A stretch of 64,000 bases of DNA from Immundisolibacter cernigliae (GCF_001697225.1 NZ_CP014671.1:2046001-2110000); one strand, 5' to 3'. Shown: positions 18,778-28,257, counted from the first letter of the stretch. Notes: generated by a model from the sequence alone, not told the origin. Numbers and translations are program-made.

Positions 18778-19875
18778 ATGCTGCAGGCGGTTCCGACCAC
18801 GCCGCTGGCCCGCTACCGCTGGGACACCACGCAGCCGGACTTCGTGGCCGATCCGCTGCAAGAGGCCGCCGCTGCCCGCCTCGACATCCTGTGGCACACG
18901 ATCGCCAATCCGCCGCGCCGCTCCTGGTTGCCCAGCTTCATTCGTCGCCCCGTCCAACCGCCGCTTGCCGGCGCCTACCTGTGGGGTGACGTCGGGCGCG
19001 GCAAGAGCTATCTGCTGGACCTGTTCTTCGACTGCGTGCCCGGCGAGCACAAGCGCCGGCTGCATTTCCACCAGTTCATGCTGGCCGTGCACGAGGAGCG
19101 GCGGCGCCTGGGCGACATCGCGGACCCGCTGCCGCGCATCGCGCACGACTGGGCGAGCCAGGCCAAGGTGCTGTGCTTCGACGAGTTCCAGGTCCACGAC
19201 ATCGCCGACGCCATGCTGCTGGGCGGCCTGCTGCGCGAGCTGCTGGCGCGTGGCGTGTATCTGGTGGTCACCTCCAACCGCCGGCCGGAAGATCTGTACC
19301 TGCACGGCCTGCAGCGGGCGCGTTTTCTGCCGACCATCGCGCTGCTCAGGGAGCGGCTCGACGTCATCGAGCTGAACGGGCCGGTCGATTACCGCCGCCG
19401 CGCCCTGCACGACCTGCGCCGTTACATGAGCCCGCTCGGGGCGGATGCCGAGGCCGGCATGGAGGCGGCCTTCACGCGTCTGGTGCCGGAGCACGAAAAG
19501 TCGGCATCGCTGAGCGTCAACGGCCGCCCCATTGCCGTGCGCCGCCTGGGCAGCGATGTCGCCTGGTTCGATTTCGCGGCCCTGTGCCGCACCGCGCGCA
19601 GCGCCATGGATTACCTGGAGATTGCCGAGCGCTTTCACACGGTGCTGCTGTCGGGCGTGCCGCAGCTGGACGCCGACGAATACGACGTGGCGCACCGGTT
19701 CACCAGTCTGGTGGACGTGCTCTACGACCGGGGCGTGAATCTGATCGTGTCGGCTGCCGCGCCGCCGGGCGAGCTGTATCGAGGCGAACGGATGGCGTTT
19801 GAGTTCCAGCGCACGGTCAGTCGCCTCATCGAGATGCAGTCCGCAGCGTGGCCCGGTGAACGGCGCAGCAGTTGA
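18778..19875 (+). CDS. zapE: Cell division protein ZapE, AFG1-like ATPase
   Basis: AFG1-family AAA ATPase; in E. coli ZapE associates with the Z-ring under anaerobic or heat conditions. The protein has 365 aa, with Walker A GDVGRGKS at 70-77 and Walker B LCFDEF with nearby QVHDIADAM, then TSNRRPEDLY (sensor region) and a C-terminal REXAD-type FHTVLLSGVPQL segment. It follows sdhB by 18 bases and its 3-prime end overlaps rsmJ by 20 bases, so co-transcription is likely. Confidence 0.93.
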   Translation: MLQAVPTTPLARYRWDTTQPDFVADPLQEAAAARLDILWHTIANPPRRSWLPSFIRRPVQPPLAGAYLWGDVGRGKSYLLDLFFDCVPGEHKRRLHFHQFMLAVHEERRRLGDIADPLPRIAHDWASQAKVLCFDEFQVHDIADAMLLGGLLRELLARGVYLVVTSNRRPEDLYLHGLQRARFLPTIALLRERLDVIELNGPVDYRRRALHDLRRYMSPLGADAEAGMEAAFTRLVPEHEKSASLSVNGRPIAVRRLGSDVAWFDFAALCRTARSAMDYLEIAERFHTVLLSGVPQLDADEYDVAHRFTSLVDVLYDRGVNLIVSAAAPPGELYRGERMAFEFQRTVSRLIEMQSAAWPGERRSS

Positions 19876-20632
19876 CGCACTGCTGCCGGTTGCGGTGCTG
19901 GCAGCGGCAGATGACGAGCGCCCGGCGCGGCTCGCGGCCGGGCTCGGCCTGCCGGTGGTCGACCGGCAGGAGACCGCGCGGTTGGCGCTGGTGTATGGCC
20001 CGACTGGCCTTGAGCTGCGCGCATCGGGCCGGCGCCTGACACCGTTGCGGGTGGACTTCGGGCAGATCGGCAGTCATGGCGGCACCGAGCTGCTGCGCGC
20101 CGCGCGGGTCAAAAATCGTCCGGCGCGTTTGCTGGATCTGACGGCCGGTCTGGCTACTGACGCCTGGCGGCTGGCGCGGGTCGGGTTTGAAGTGATCGCC
20201 TGCGAGCGCCAGCCGGTCATCCATGCACTGGTGGAGGATGCCCTGCAGCGCGCCCCGCGCCTGCCGCCCCCCGGCAGCCTTGCGCTGGTTCACACCGATG
20301 CGCGGGCGATGCTGGCCGCCGCGGATCTGGGGCCGGTGGACGTGATCTATCTGGATCCGATGTTCCCCGGCGAGGGCCGCACCGCCCTGCCCAGGCGCGA
20401 GCTGCAACTGCTGCGCGAGCTGACCGGCGACGACGAGGGTGGTGCCCAGTTGCTGGCGCTGGCGCGCTCGCGAGCGCGGCGGCGCGTGGTGGTCAAGCGG
20501 CCCCTGCACGCGCCAGCCCTGGCAGCCGACGCGGACCTGTGCTTCAAGGGCCGCGCAGTGCGCTTCGACGTGTACCTGAACACTGCCAGCCCCGCCGAGG
20601 CCAGCAGCACCATGGCCGATCAGAACGACTAG
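19856..20632 (+). CDS. rsmJ: 16S rRNA (guanine1516-N2)-methyltransferase
   Basis: Methylates G1516 of 16S rRNA. The 258-aa protein has a SAM-binding LDLTAGLATDAW at about 93-104, followed by acidic ACERQP, and the catalytic YLDPMFP motif near 164-170 with the family-specific LPRRELQLLRELTGDD downstream. The GTG chosen sits inside the end of zapE, where the RsmJ homology starts; an in-frame ATG 57 bases upstream would add residues unlike the family. Confidence 0.92.
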   Translation: MNGAAVDALLPVAVLAAADDERPARLAAGLGLPVVDRQETARLALVYGPTGLELRASGRRLTPLRVDFGQIGSHGGTELLRAARVKNRPARLLDLTAGLATDAWRLARVGFEVIACERQPVIHALVEDALQRAPRLPPPGSLALVHTDARAMLAAADLGPVDVIYLDPMFPGEGRTALPRRELQLLRELTGDDEGGAQLLALARSRARRRVVVKRPLHAPALAADADLCFKGRAVRFDVYLNTASPAEASSTMADQND

Positions 20633-20920
20633 CGGTCGGCGTCCGGTCGCCGGGGGGCCGCGTCCGGCGCGCTTCGCCAGCGTTCCAGACGCTCGGCCCG
20701 TTGCTCGGGCGAGAGGGCGCCGGCGCAGTTCCTGGCGCTGCTCATGCGCCACGGTCCTGTTCGGCCAGCGCTGGGCTGCCGGCCAGACCGATGCCCATCA
20801 CGGTTCTGACGCCGCGCGGGTTGACGCACGCAACAAAAAAACCGAGGGCGGCCGGTAGACTCGCGCGTGCCGGCCCGATGATAGGGTCGGCGACCTCATC
20901 CCCGCGCTTCGGAGTTTGCG

Positions 20921-21994
20921 ATGAAGACAGTGTGCTCTGCGACGAAGGCTTCGCCGCTGGGTGTATTCGAGCGTTATCTGAGTGTGTGGGTGGGGCTGGC
21001 CATGCTGGCCGGTACGCTGCTGGGCAATCTGGCGCCTGCGCCGTTCGCCACCCTGGCGCGGCTGGAATACGCCCACGTGAACCTGCCGGTGGCGGTGCTG
21101 ATCTGGGCCATGATCTTCCCGATGATGGTCAGCATCGATTTTGCCGCCGTGCGCCGGGTCGGCGAACGCCCGCGCGGACTGGTCATCACGCTGGTGGTCA
21201 ACTGGCTGATCAAGCCGTTCACCATGGCCGGCATCGCGCTGCTGTTCTTCGGTCCGATCTGGGGTGAGCGGGTCGGGCCGGAGCTGGCGCAGGCCTATAT
21301 TGCCGGCATGATCCTGCTGGGCGCCGCGCCGTGCACGGCGATGGTGTTCGTGTGGAGCAACCTGACGCGCGGCGATCCGAATTACACCCTGGTGCAGGTG
21401 GCGGTGAACGACCTGATCATGGTGTTCGCCTTTGCGCCCATCGTGGCGCTGCTGCTGGGCGTCACGCAGGTGACGGTGCCGTGGGGCACGCTGCTGCTGT
21501 CGGTGTTGCTGTACGTGGTGATCCCGCTGGTGGCGGGCAACCTCACGCGTCGACGGCTGGAGCGCCGCGGTGGCGTGGCGGCGGTGACGGCGTTCACCGC
21601 GCGCATCAAGCCGCTGACCGTGGTGGCGCTGATCGCCACCGTCGGGCTGCTGTTCGCGTTTCAGGCGCGCACGCTGGTCGAGCGGCCGCTGGACATCGCG
21701 CTGATCGCGGTGCCGCTGCTGGTGCAGACGGCGCTGATATTCGGCATCGCCTACCTGTGGGCGCGTGCCTGGCGGGTGCCGCTGGCGGTGGGTGCGCCGG
21801 CGGCGCTGATCGGCACGTCGAATTTCTTCGAGCTGGCGGTGGCGGTGGCGATCAGCCTGTTCGGCCTGCATTCCGGAGCGGCGCTGGCGACGGTGGTCGG
21901 CGTGCTGGTGGAGGTGCCGGCCATGCTGGCGCTGGTGGCGCTGGTCAATCGCAGCCGCGACTGGTATCGGCGCGGCGCGCCGGAGGCGGCGTAG
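20921..21994 (+). CDS. ACR3-family arsenite efflux transporter
   Basis: An inner-membrane carrier of 357 aa that exports arsenite, driven by the proton gradient, and often called Acr3 or ArsB in annotations. It has about ten membrane spans and the hallmark [10 protein letters not shown], in which the conserved Cys138 is needed for transport, followed by [20 protein letters not shown]. No ArsR regulator or arsenate reductase gene is adjacent. The 288 bases between rsmJ and this gene hold no convincing gene or promoter. A CBS-domain gene follows after about 57 bases. Confidence 0.92.
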   Translation: MKTVCSATKASPLGVFERYLSVWVGLAMLAGTLLGNLAPAPFATLARLEYAHVNLPVAVLIWAMIFPMMVSIDFAAVRRVGERPRGLVITLVVNWLIKPFTMAGIALLFFGPIWGERVGPELAQAYIAGMILLGAAPCTAMVFVWSNLTRGDPNYTLVQVAVNDLIMVFAFAPIVALLLGVTQVTVPWGTLLLSVLLYVVIPLVAGNLTRRRLERRGGVAAVTAFTARIKPLTVVALIATVGLLFAFQARTLVERPLDIALIAVPLLVQTALIFGIAYLWARAWRVPLAVGAPAALIGTSNFFELAVAVAISLFGLHSGAALATVVGVLVEVPAMLALVALVNRSRDWYRRGAPEAA

Positions 21995-22050
21995 GGCTGC
22001 CGCCGCCGTCCTGTGGCATGCTGGCCGAAGCTACTGCACAGGGTCCTGTC

Positions 22051-22500
22051 GTGAAACGGATGCCCGAAATCCGCCGCATCATGACGCCGTTTCCGCATGC
22101 CATCGCGGCCGATGCACCGGTGTCCGAAGCGCGCGAGTTCCTGAACCGGCACCGGCTGCACCATCTGCCGGTCATGGACGGGGAGCGCCTGGTCGGCATC
22201 ATCAGCGATCGCGACCTGAAGCTGCTGCTGGGCCTGGACCCGGATCACGCGCAGCGCAGCGGCCTTAGGGTGCGCGATGCGATGGCGACGGATGTCTACG
22301 TCGTGGACCTGAATGCGCCGCTGGATCAGGTACTCGACACGCTGGTGGCGCGGCGCATCGGCTCGGCCCTGGTCACGCGCAAGGGCCGCCTGGCAGGCGT
22401 GTTCACGGTCACCGACGCCTGCCGGGAGCTGGCGCGGCTGCTGCGCGAACAGTGCCCGCCGCCGCCCTTGCCGCCACCGCCCGGTGACGAGGCAGCCTGA
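22051..22500 (+). CDS. CBS-domain pair protein
   Basis: A 149-aa stand-alone pair of CBS domains (about 8-60 and 75-130), each with the IMTPFPHAI / AMATDVYVV opening and the GIISDRDLK or GVFTVTDA ending. Such pairs bind adenosine nucleotides and act as energy sensors. The tail is proline-rich (PPPPLPPPP). Start may be the GTG used here, with AGGG upstream, or an ATG 33 bases earlier. Its position after the arsenite pump suggests co-transcription, but no functional link is known. Confidence 0.8.
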   Translation: MKRMPEIRRIMTPFPHAIAADAPVSEAREFLNRHRLHHLPVMDGERLVGIISDRDLKLLLGLDPDHAQRSGLRVRDAMATDVYVVDLNAPLDQVLDTLVARRIGSALVTRKGRLAGVFTVTDACRELARLLREQCPPPPLPPPPGDEAA

Positions 22501-22512
22501 AACAGGCCCGTC

Positions 22513-23727
22513 TCAGGCCTCGAACACCGCCACAGGCACGTTCAACTCGGCTTCGCTCAATCCGCCATGCACGCCGACCGGCATGAACGGCTTCTCGCCG
22601 GGCAGGCGATCGCGCAGGGTCCAGCCGTCGGCCATCGCCACCACCCAGTCGCCGACCCGCTGCGCGAGTGCCGGGTGGTGCTCGCCGGGCCCCAGAAAAC
22701 AGGCCGCGATGAACTGCGCACCGCTGAGCACCGTGGCCCGATCGCCCAGAAATTCCGCCAGCTCCGCCCCCAGCGCCTCGCGCTGCTCCGGTTTGGCATG
22801 CACGAAGGCCAGGCGCGATTCGCCGGCCAGCGGCAGGCGCAGCCGCTGCGCCAGGTCCGGGTGATCGTTCAGCAGCAGGCTGCGCTCGGGCGCGGTGTCG
22901 ATGAAGCCGTGATCGGCGGTGACCAGCAGCAGCGTGTCGGTGCCGGCGATGGCTTTCAGGAACCGCCCCAGCTGAGCCTCGATCTGCCGCAGGTGCTCGC
23001 GCGTGCGGCGGTGTGCCACCCCGTGCTCGTGCGCGAGGTGATCCAGTTCCGACCAGTAGGCGTGCACGTAGCGCGGTGGGCCATTGGCGCGCACCAGCTG
23101 CTCGAGCTGTCCGAACAGGCCGCTGAGTGAGCGGTAGCCGTGCACCTGCGCCGGGCCGGCGTGAAAGCGCGAGTAGGCCGAGCCGGCGATGCGCCGGCCG
23201 GTGACCACATGGCAGTCCCGCGTCAGGCGCGCGGCCAACGGCGGGCTGCGATAGAGCGTGGCCAGATCCGTCGGCGGCAAGCCCGGCCCGTTGCGCACCC
23301 GCGCCAGCAGCGGCAGCACGACCTGGTCGCGCGCCTCGAACGGCGTGAACCAACCCAGCAAGCCGTGGCTGGCCGGTGCCAGGCCGGTGAAGAAGCTGGT
23401 GATGGCGGCCGAGGTCGTGGCCGGACAGACGCTGCTCAGGCCGCACAGGAGGTTGTTTGCCAGAGGACCATCGGTGCTCGCCTGACGCAGGTAATCCAGG
23501 CCCAGCCCGTCGATGATCAACAGCACCACGCTGCGTTTTGCGGCGAGTGCGCCGGGCGGCAGTTCGGGCAGCGGCGCCGTGCCCGCGCCCGGACCGCCAC
23601 TGGCCACCTCGATCGATGCCGTCAGGCCGAGCGTGCTGTGGGCATAGTCCGGTGGTATCAGAAGCGGGGCGCCTGCATTGATGCGAGTCGGCCTGACGAT
23701 GGTCAACGAACGTTCTGGTGTGTTCAA
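22513..23727 (-). CDS. Alkaline phosphatase superfamily (type I phosphodiesterase/nucleotide pyrophosphatase) protein
   Basis: A 404-aa metal-dependent phosphohydrolase. The first metal aspartate is Asp73 in LLIIDGLGLDYL, the nucleophile is Thr104 or Thr105 in CPATTSAAITSF, and ADHGF with later H residues supplies the second metal site. No signal peptide is evident, so it appears cytoplasmic. It is divergent from the dioxygenase alpha gene, with only 66 bases between, and tail to tail with the CBS gene. Substrate not assigned. Confidence 0.82.
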   Translation of the reverse strand: MNTPERSLTIVRPTRINAGAPLLIPPDYAHSTLGLTASIEVASGGPGAGTAPLPELPPGALAAKRSVVLLIIDGLGLDYLRQASTDGPLANNLLCGLSSVCPATTSAAITSFFTGLAPASHGLLGWFTPFEARDQVVLPLLARVRNGPGLPPTDLATLYRSPPLAARLTRDCHVVTGRRIAGSAYSRFHAGPAQVHGYRSLSGLFGQLEQLVRANGPPRYVHAYWSELDHLAHEHGVAHRRTREHLRQIEAQLGRFLKAIAGTDTLLLVTADHGFIDTAPERSLLLNDHPDLAQRLRLPLAGESRLAFVHAKPEQREALGAELAEFLGDRATVLSGAQFIAACFLGPGEHHPALAQRVGDWVVAMADGWTLRDRLPGEKPFMPVGVHGGLSEAELNVPVAVFEA

Positions 23728-23737
23728 GCGAAGCTGT

Positions 23738-23745
23738 TATATAAA
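23738..23745 (+). promoter_or_regulatory. Possible -10 element of the dioxygenase operon
   Basis: The 66-base gap between the divergent phosphatase and dioxygenase genes contains TATATAAA, the only AT-rich block here and a fair -10 match 50 bases before the dioxygenase ATG. No -35 match is seen at normal spacing, as would be expected for an activator-dependent promoter. Confidence 0.3.
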
Positions 23746-23793
23746 GCGCGGACGGGCACGCCGAGCCCTGTCAACGATTGCGGAGCACCGATT

Positions 23794-24963
23794 ATGAACG
23801 CACCCAGCCGCGACCTGCCGATCCGGGCATGGACCGACCACACCCGCATTCCCTACGCCCTCTACACGGACGAGGCGATCTACCGCCAGGAACTGGAGCG
23901 GATCTTCTACGGGCCGTTCTGGCAGCCGGTGGCGCTGGAGGCGGAACTGCCGGCCGTCAACGACTACAAGACCATCGTGGTCGGCGAAACGCCGCTGATC
24001 GTCACCCGCACCGGCGCCGACGAGTTCGCGGTCATGGTCAACGCCTGCGCTCACCGCGGGGTGCAGATCACCACGGAATTCAAGGGCACGGCGAGCGATT
24101 TCAGCTGCCCGTACCACGCCTGGGCCTACGACAACTGCGGCAATCTGCGCAAGGTGCCCGGCGAGGAACGCTTCCCCGAGAACTTCGACAAGCGCCACTA
24201 CGGCCTGCGCCGGCTGCGCGCCGTGCTGTGGAACCAGGTGCTGTGGGCGACCTTCGACGATGCCACGCCGCCGATCGACGAGTTCTTCGGCGAGGTGGCC
24301 GATTCCATTCGCGCCGCGCTGGGCGGCGGCGAGCGCAGGCTGAAGCTGCTCGGCTACCAGAAGATCATCTTCAACTGCAACTGGAAGGTGTACATGGACA
24401 ACGACGGCTACCACGCCGGCCTGCTCCATACCGCCTTTCGCATGCTCAACTACCAGGGCGGCACGGCGCCGCTGGTGGCCGACGGCTTCGCCGGGCACTG
24501 GGGGGCGCACTACGGCGCCCAGCGCATGGTCGACAACGGTTACCTGGCCGACCCGACCCTGGTGTTCACCGAGGGCGACGAGAAAACCGCTGCCGTCAAC
24601 CTGCTGCGCCCGGTGACGCAGGTGGTCAAACACCTGAATGCGATCAATTTCCGCTTCGGGCGCCCGCTGGGTCCGGACAAGACCGAGGTCCATTACACCT
24701 ATCTGGCGTTTGCCGACGACCCGCCGGAACTGCTGCAGCACCGCATTCGCCAGTCGGCCAATCTGCTGGGGCCCAGCGGCTTCGTGAGCATCGAGGACGG
24801 TTCGATGTTCGAGCGGGTGCAAAAGGCCATGGGCGCGCCGGGCGGCGAGATCAATTTCCTGAAGGGTCTGAAGGACAGCCCGGACGGCCATCGCAGCCTG
24901 CAAAACGACGAGGCCGGCAACACACCGTGGTGGCGTTATTACAAGCAGGTGATGGGCCTGTGA
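23794..24963 (+). CDS. Aromatic ring-hydroxylating dioxygenase, alpha subunit
   Basis: Catalytic subunit of a Rieske non-haem iron oxygenase, which adds O2 to an aromatic ring using electrons from a reductase/ferredoxin. The 389-aa protein has the Rieske ligands Cys85, His87, Cys105 and His108 (C-x-H-x17-C-x2-H) and mononuclear iron residues His207 and His212 with bridging Asp204, matching the spacing in naphthalene dioxygenase. The beta subunit follows after two bases. No ferredoxin or reductase gene lies nearby, so electrons must come from proteins encoded elsewhere. Substrate class (salicylate-, benzoate- or polycyclic-type) cannot be told from motifs alone. Confidence 0.92.
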   Translation: MNAPSRDLPIRAWTDHTRIPYALYTDEAIYRQELERIFYGPFWQPVALEAELPAVNDYKTIVVGETPLIVTRTGADEFAVMVNACAHRGVQITTEFKGTASDFSCPYHAWAYDNCGNLRKVPGEERFPENFDKRHYGLRRLRAVLWNQVLWATFDDATPPIDEFFGEVADSIRAALGGGERRLKLLGYQKIIFNCNWKVYMDNDGYHAGLLHTAFRMLNYQGGTAPLVADGFAGHWGAHYGAQRMVDNGYLADPTLVFTEGDEKTAAVNLLRPVTQVVKHLNAINFRFGRPLGPDKTEVHYTYLAFADDPPELLQHRIRQSANLLGPSGFVSIEDGSMFERVQKAMGAPGGEINFLKGLKDSPDGHRSLQNDEAGNTPWWRYYKQVMGL

Positions 24964-24965
24964 GC

Positions 24966-25454
24966 ATGACCGTCATCACCGATCCTGGCCTGCTGGCGCG
25001 GGTGGATGCCCTGCAGCAGGCCTATGCGCATGCGCTCGACCGGCGCGACATGCAAGGCTGGCTGGCCTGCTTCGCCAGCACCGGCCGCTATGAGCTGACT
25101 TCGGCCGAGAACGTGCGGATGGGTTTGCCGGTCGGCATGATGCTGGACGACTGCCACGAGCGCCTGCGCGATCGGGTCAAGTACGTGAACGAGGTGTGGA
25201 ATCATGCCGTAGAGCACTACCTGGCGCGTCACCTGCTGTCGCGCGACCTGTGTGCCTGGGCCGACGACGGCAGCCTGGCCGCCAGCACCAACTTCTCGGT
25301 GTTCTACACCAACGCCGAGGGCAAGTCGGCGCTGCTGGCGGTGGGGCATTACGAAGACATCATCGTCGACGAAGGCGGCGCGTTGCGCTTTGCCTCCAAG
25401 CGGGCCGTGATGGATACGGCGGTGCCGCCGCGCTACATCATCTATCCGCTTTGA
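24966..25454 (+). CDS. Aromatic ring-hydroxylating dioxygenase, beta subunit
   Basis: Small structural subunit of the dioxygenase, expected to form an alpha3beta3 hexamer with the preceding gene product. At 162 aa it has the family fold of a SnoaL-like cone: an early helix with YAHALDRRDMQGWLACF, central DDCHERLRDRVKYV, and HYLARHLLSRDL. Start lies two bases after the alpha stop, consistent with coupled translation. It is convergent with the Crp/Fnr-type regulator, 19 bases away. Confidence 0.9.
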   Translation: MTVITDPGLLARVDALQQAYAHALDRRDMQGWLACFASTGRYELTSAENVRMGLPVGMMLDDCHERLRDRVKYVNEVWNHAVEHYLARHLLSRDLCAWADDGSLAASTNFSVFYTNAEGKSALLAVGHYEDIIVDEGGALRFASKRAVMDTAVPPRYIIYPL

Positions 25455-25473
25455 TTACGGCCGGCGGGGACGC

Positions 25474-26127
25474 TCAGAACCGCGCCGGCAAAGGCTTTTT
25501 CAGCACGATCCGCTGCCGGCTGGTCTGGACATAGCCGCCCTTGCGCAGCTCGCGCAGCACCCGCGCCACCATCTCCCGCGAGGCGCCGCAGCGGGCCGCC
25601 AGCTCGCGCTGCGGTGGCGGATCGGGGATGAAGCGCTCGCCGTCCTGCTCGACCGCCAGTTCTCCAAACAGCTGTGCCAGGCGCTGATAGACATCGCCCA
25701 GCGCGAAGCCGCGCACGGTCTCGGTCAAGCCGCGGATGCGCCGCCCGAGGGTTTCGAGCAGGCGCTCGGTCGCTTCCGGATAGCGCACCAGGATGCCGCG
25801 CAGCAGCGGGCCCGGCACGCTCAGCAGGCGCGAGGGCGCCGTGGTGACGACCGATGCCGAGCGCAAACCATCACCCAGGATGGCCAGCTCGCCGAACCAG
25901 CTGCCGGCCTTGAGGGTATTGACCGTCGCTTCCCGGCCGTCGGCGCCGGTGATGAATACCCGCGCCTCGCCCGAGAGCAGGAAATACACTGCCGTGCTGG
26001 CCTCGTTCTCGCCGATCAGGAGGTGGCCGGCGGGCGCCGTGCGCACCTGACCGAGTTGCAACAGGCGTTGCCGATCGGCATCCGACAGGGGCTGCAGAAT
26101 GGAAAACTGTGCCAGTTGCGACAACAT
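25474..26127 (-). CDS. Crp/Fnr family transcriptional regulator
   Basis: A 217-aa regulator with an N-terminal cyclic-nucleotide-binding fold (about 1-125, with the GSWFGELAIL loop of the phosphate-binding cassette), a long dimer helix, and a winged helix near 165-200 (RELAARCGASREMVARVL). There is no N-terminal Fnr cysteine cluster, so it should not sense oxygen like Fnr. The conserved GEL-A region makes cyclic nucleotide binding possible. It is divergent from the CHASE2 cyclase with only 33 bases between, so the cyclase may produce its ligand. An in-frame start 162 bases further up lies inside the cyclase coding region and was not used. Confidence 0.88.
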   Translation of the reverse strand: MLSQLAQFSILQPLSDADRQRLLQLGQVRTAPAGHLLIGENEASTAVYFLLSGEARVFITGADGREATVNTLKAGSWFGELAILGDGLRSASVVTTAPSRLLSVPGPLLRGILVRYPEATERLLETLGRRIRGLTETVRGFALGDVYQRLAQLFGELAVEQDGERFIPDPPPQRELAARCGASREMVARVLRELRKGGYVQTSRQRIVLKKPLPARF

Positions 26128-26160
26128 GGACCGGGCGCTGGAGCCAAAGCGGGAGATTGT

Positions 26161-28257
26161 GTGAATCGCGCGATTATCTGGCCCGAAATTGGCGCGACGC
26201 AAACCCGTGGCGCCGGACGGCGCCGCGTATTGCGGCAGGGTCTGATGTTGGCGGCGGCGGCATGGGTGGCCGGGCTTGCGGCCTGGCAACTGCCCGGCGC
26301 CGACCGGCTGGAGCGTGAATTGACCCTGCCGTGGCTGTTTGCCAGTCGCGGTCCGCTGCCTGAGCCGGCCGAAGCGGTGATCTTCGCCATCGACAGTTCA
26401 TCAGCGGCGCGTCTTGGGCTGCCATCGCGCTTTGCCGACTGGCCGCGGCGCATTTATGCCGAGCTGATCCGGCGCGCCACCGCGGGCGGCGCCAGCGTGA
26501 TTGCGGTCGACGTGTTCTTCGCCCGGCCACGCCTGGGCGATGGCGATGCGGCGCTGGCCGCCGCCATCGCCGAGGCCGGCAACGTAGTGCTGTTCGGGCA
26601 GATGAAGCGCCAGGTGCAAGCCCTGCCCGGTGGCGGGGCCGACGGGCAGTTGCAGATCGACACCCTGCAGCGACCGCACCGGGCCTTTGCCGACGCCGCG
26701 GCGGCGGTGGCACCGTTCGTGCTGCCCAAGTCGCCGGCGCGCGTGGATACGGTCTGGACCCAGCACCCGGCGGCGCCCGGCCTGGCCACCCTGCCGGCCG
26801 CCGCGGTGCGGGTGCAGGCCGGTGACATCGATTGTCCAGTCGGCGCAGCGGCAACGCCCGCGCAGCAGGCAGCCTGTGAGCTGGCGCTTGGCCCGCAGGA
26901 ACGGATGCTCAATTTCTACGGGCCGCCGCGCAGTGTGCGCATCGTGTCGGCGGCCGAGGTCTTGCTGGGCGAGGCGCCCGACCTGACCGGCCGGGCGGTA
27001 TTCGTCGGCCACGTCGAGCCGTATTTTCCGAACCAGACCGACAGCTTCCTGACTGCCGTCAGCCGTCCCGACGGGCTTGATCTGTCGGGGGTCGAGATTG
27101 CCGCGACCGCGTATCTGAACGCGCTGCGGCGCGAATTTCTGGTGCCGGCCTCGCCGCTCGCCATCACCGCCGGTTTGCTGGTCACTGCCATCGGGCTGGC
27201 GGTCGCGTTCGCGCCCTTTCGCCCGCCGGCCGCCGGCGCCCTGGCGCTGTTGCTGGCCGGCGCCGCCGGCATGGTGGTGCTGGCGGCCTTCGGTCACCGG
27301 CAGCTGTGGCTGCCACTGGCACCCTGGCTGGTGCAGATCGTGGTCGCGCTGCTGGGCGCGCTGGCCCTGCGGGCCCGCCACAGCGGCCGCGAGCGGGCGC
27401 AGGTGGCGGCCGAGTTTCGCCACTATCTGCCGGCCCACGTCGTGAGTCGGATCGCGCGAGCCAGCGCCGATGCGCCGGCCCGGCCGGCATCCACCCAGCA
27501 ACAGGCGGCATGTCTGGTCAGCGACGCGGCCGGCTACGCGACTCTGGCAGAACACCTGCCGCCCGGCGAACTGCGCGAGCTGATGAACCGCTACTACGCG
27601 GCCCTGCTGGCGCCCGTAAGCGCCCAGGGCGGCATCGTGACCGACATCGTGGGCGATTCGGCGCTGGCGCTGTGGCCGATCAACCGCGCGGACCTCGCCC
27701 AGCGGCTGCGGGCATGCCGTGCTGCGCTGGACATTCAGGCGGCCTTGACGGCGTTCGCGGTGCCCGGCGGCGGCGGGCTGCCCACGCGCATCGGCCTGCA
27801 CGTCGGCGAACTGATACTCGGTCCGGTCGGCGCGCTCGACCATTTCGAGTACCGCGCCATCGGCGACGCGGTGAACACCGCCAGCCGCATCGAGGGCCTG
27901 AACAAGCATCTGGGCACCCGGATACTGGCCAGCGCGGCGACCATCAGCGGACTGCCGGGGATCGACAGCCGGCACGTCGGGCGCTTTCAGCTGGCCGGCA
28001 AGGCGCAGGCCCTGGATATCCATGAACTGCTGCCCGTGCCCAGCCCCGCACAGGCCGCTGCGCGAGCACCGTTTGCGGCGGCGCTGGGCGCCTTCGAGGC
28101 CGGCGATGCCGTCGGCGCGCGGCGTGACTTTCAGGCGGCGCTGGCGATCGACCCGGATGACACGGTGGCCGCGTTCTACCTCAAAATCCTGCATGGGCTG
28201 CAGCAGGGGCTGAGTGATAAGCTGCCCAAGGACGGCGTGATCGTGATGCCCAAGTAG
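26161..28257 (+). CDS. CHASE2-domain adenylate/guanylate cyclase
   Basis: A membrane signalling enzyme (698 aa) that should make cyclic nucleotide in response to an extracytoplasmic signal. It has an N-terminal membrane span (about 27-45), a CHASE2 sensor region (about 50-330), a cluster of membrane spans (about 335-405), then a class III cyclase domain (about 440-610). Metal aspartates lie in LVSDAAGY near 453 and DIVGDSALALW near 497, and transition-state Asn and Arg in GDAVNTASRIEG. The C-terminus resembles a short TPR. It starts at GTG with GGGAG upstream. It is followed by the FecR/TPR/barrel gene and is divergent from the Crp/Fnr-type regulator. Confidence 0.9.
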   Translation: MNRAIIWPEIGATQTRGAGRRRVLRQGLMLAAAAWVAGLAAWQLPGADRLERELTLPWLFASRGPLPEPAEAVIFAIDSSSAARLGLPSRFADWPRRIYAELIRRATAGGASVIAVDVFFARPRLGDGDAALAAAIAEAGNVVLFGQMKRQVQALPGGGADGQLQIDTLQRPHRAFADAAAAVAPFVLPKSPARVDTVWTQHPAAPGLATLPAAAVRVQAGDIDCPVGAAATPAQQAACELALGPQERMLNFYGPPRSVRIVSAAEVLLGEAPDLTGRAVFVGHVEPYFPNQTDSFLTAVSRPDGLDLSGVEIAATAYLNALRREFLVPASPLAITAGLLVTAIGLAVAFAPFRPPAAGALALLLAGAAGMVVLAAFGHRQLWLPLAPWLVQIVVALLGALALRARHSGRERAQVAAEFRHYLPAHVVSRIARASADAPARPASTQQQAACLVSDAAGYATLAEHLPPGELRELMNRYYAALLAPVSAQGGIVTDIVGDSALALWPINRADLAQRLRACRAALDIQAALTAFAVPGGGGLPTRIGLHVGELILGPVGALDHFEYRAIGDAVNTASRIEGLNKHLGTRILASAATISGLPGIDSRHVGRFQLAGKAQALDIHELLPVPSPAQAAARAPFAAALGAFEAGDAVGARRDFQAALAIDPDDTVAAFYLKILHGLQQGLSDKLPKDGVIVMPK

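Noticed and set aside
20629..20745. A 38-codon minus-strand frame with Arg-rich PEQRAERLERWRSAP
   Set aside because: No recognised family, weak start context and no conservation evidence available.
25474..26289. Longer N-terminus of the Crp/Fnr-type regulator (54 more residues)
   Set aside because: It would start inside the divergent cyclase gene and the extra residues are not family-like; the ATG at 26127 fits better.
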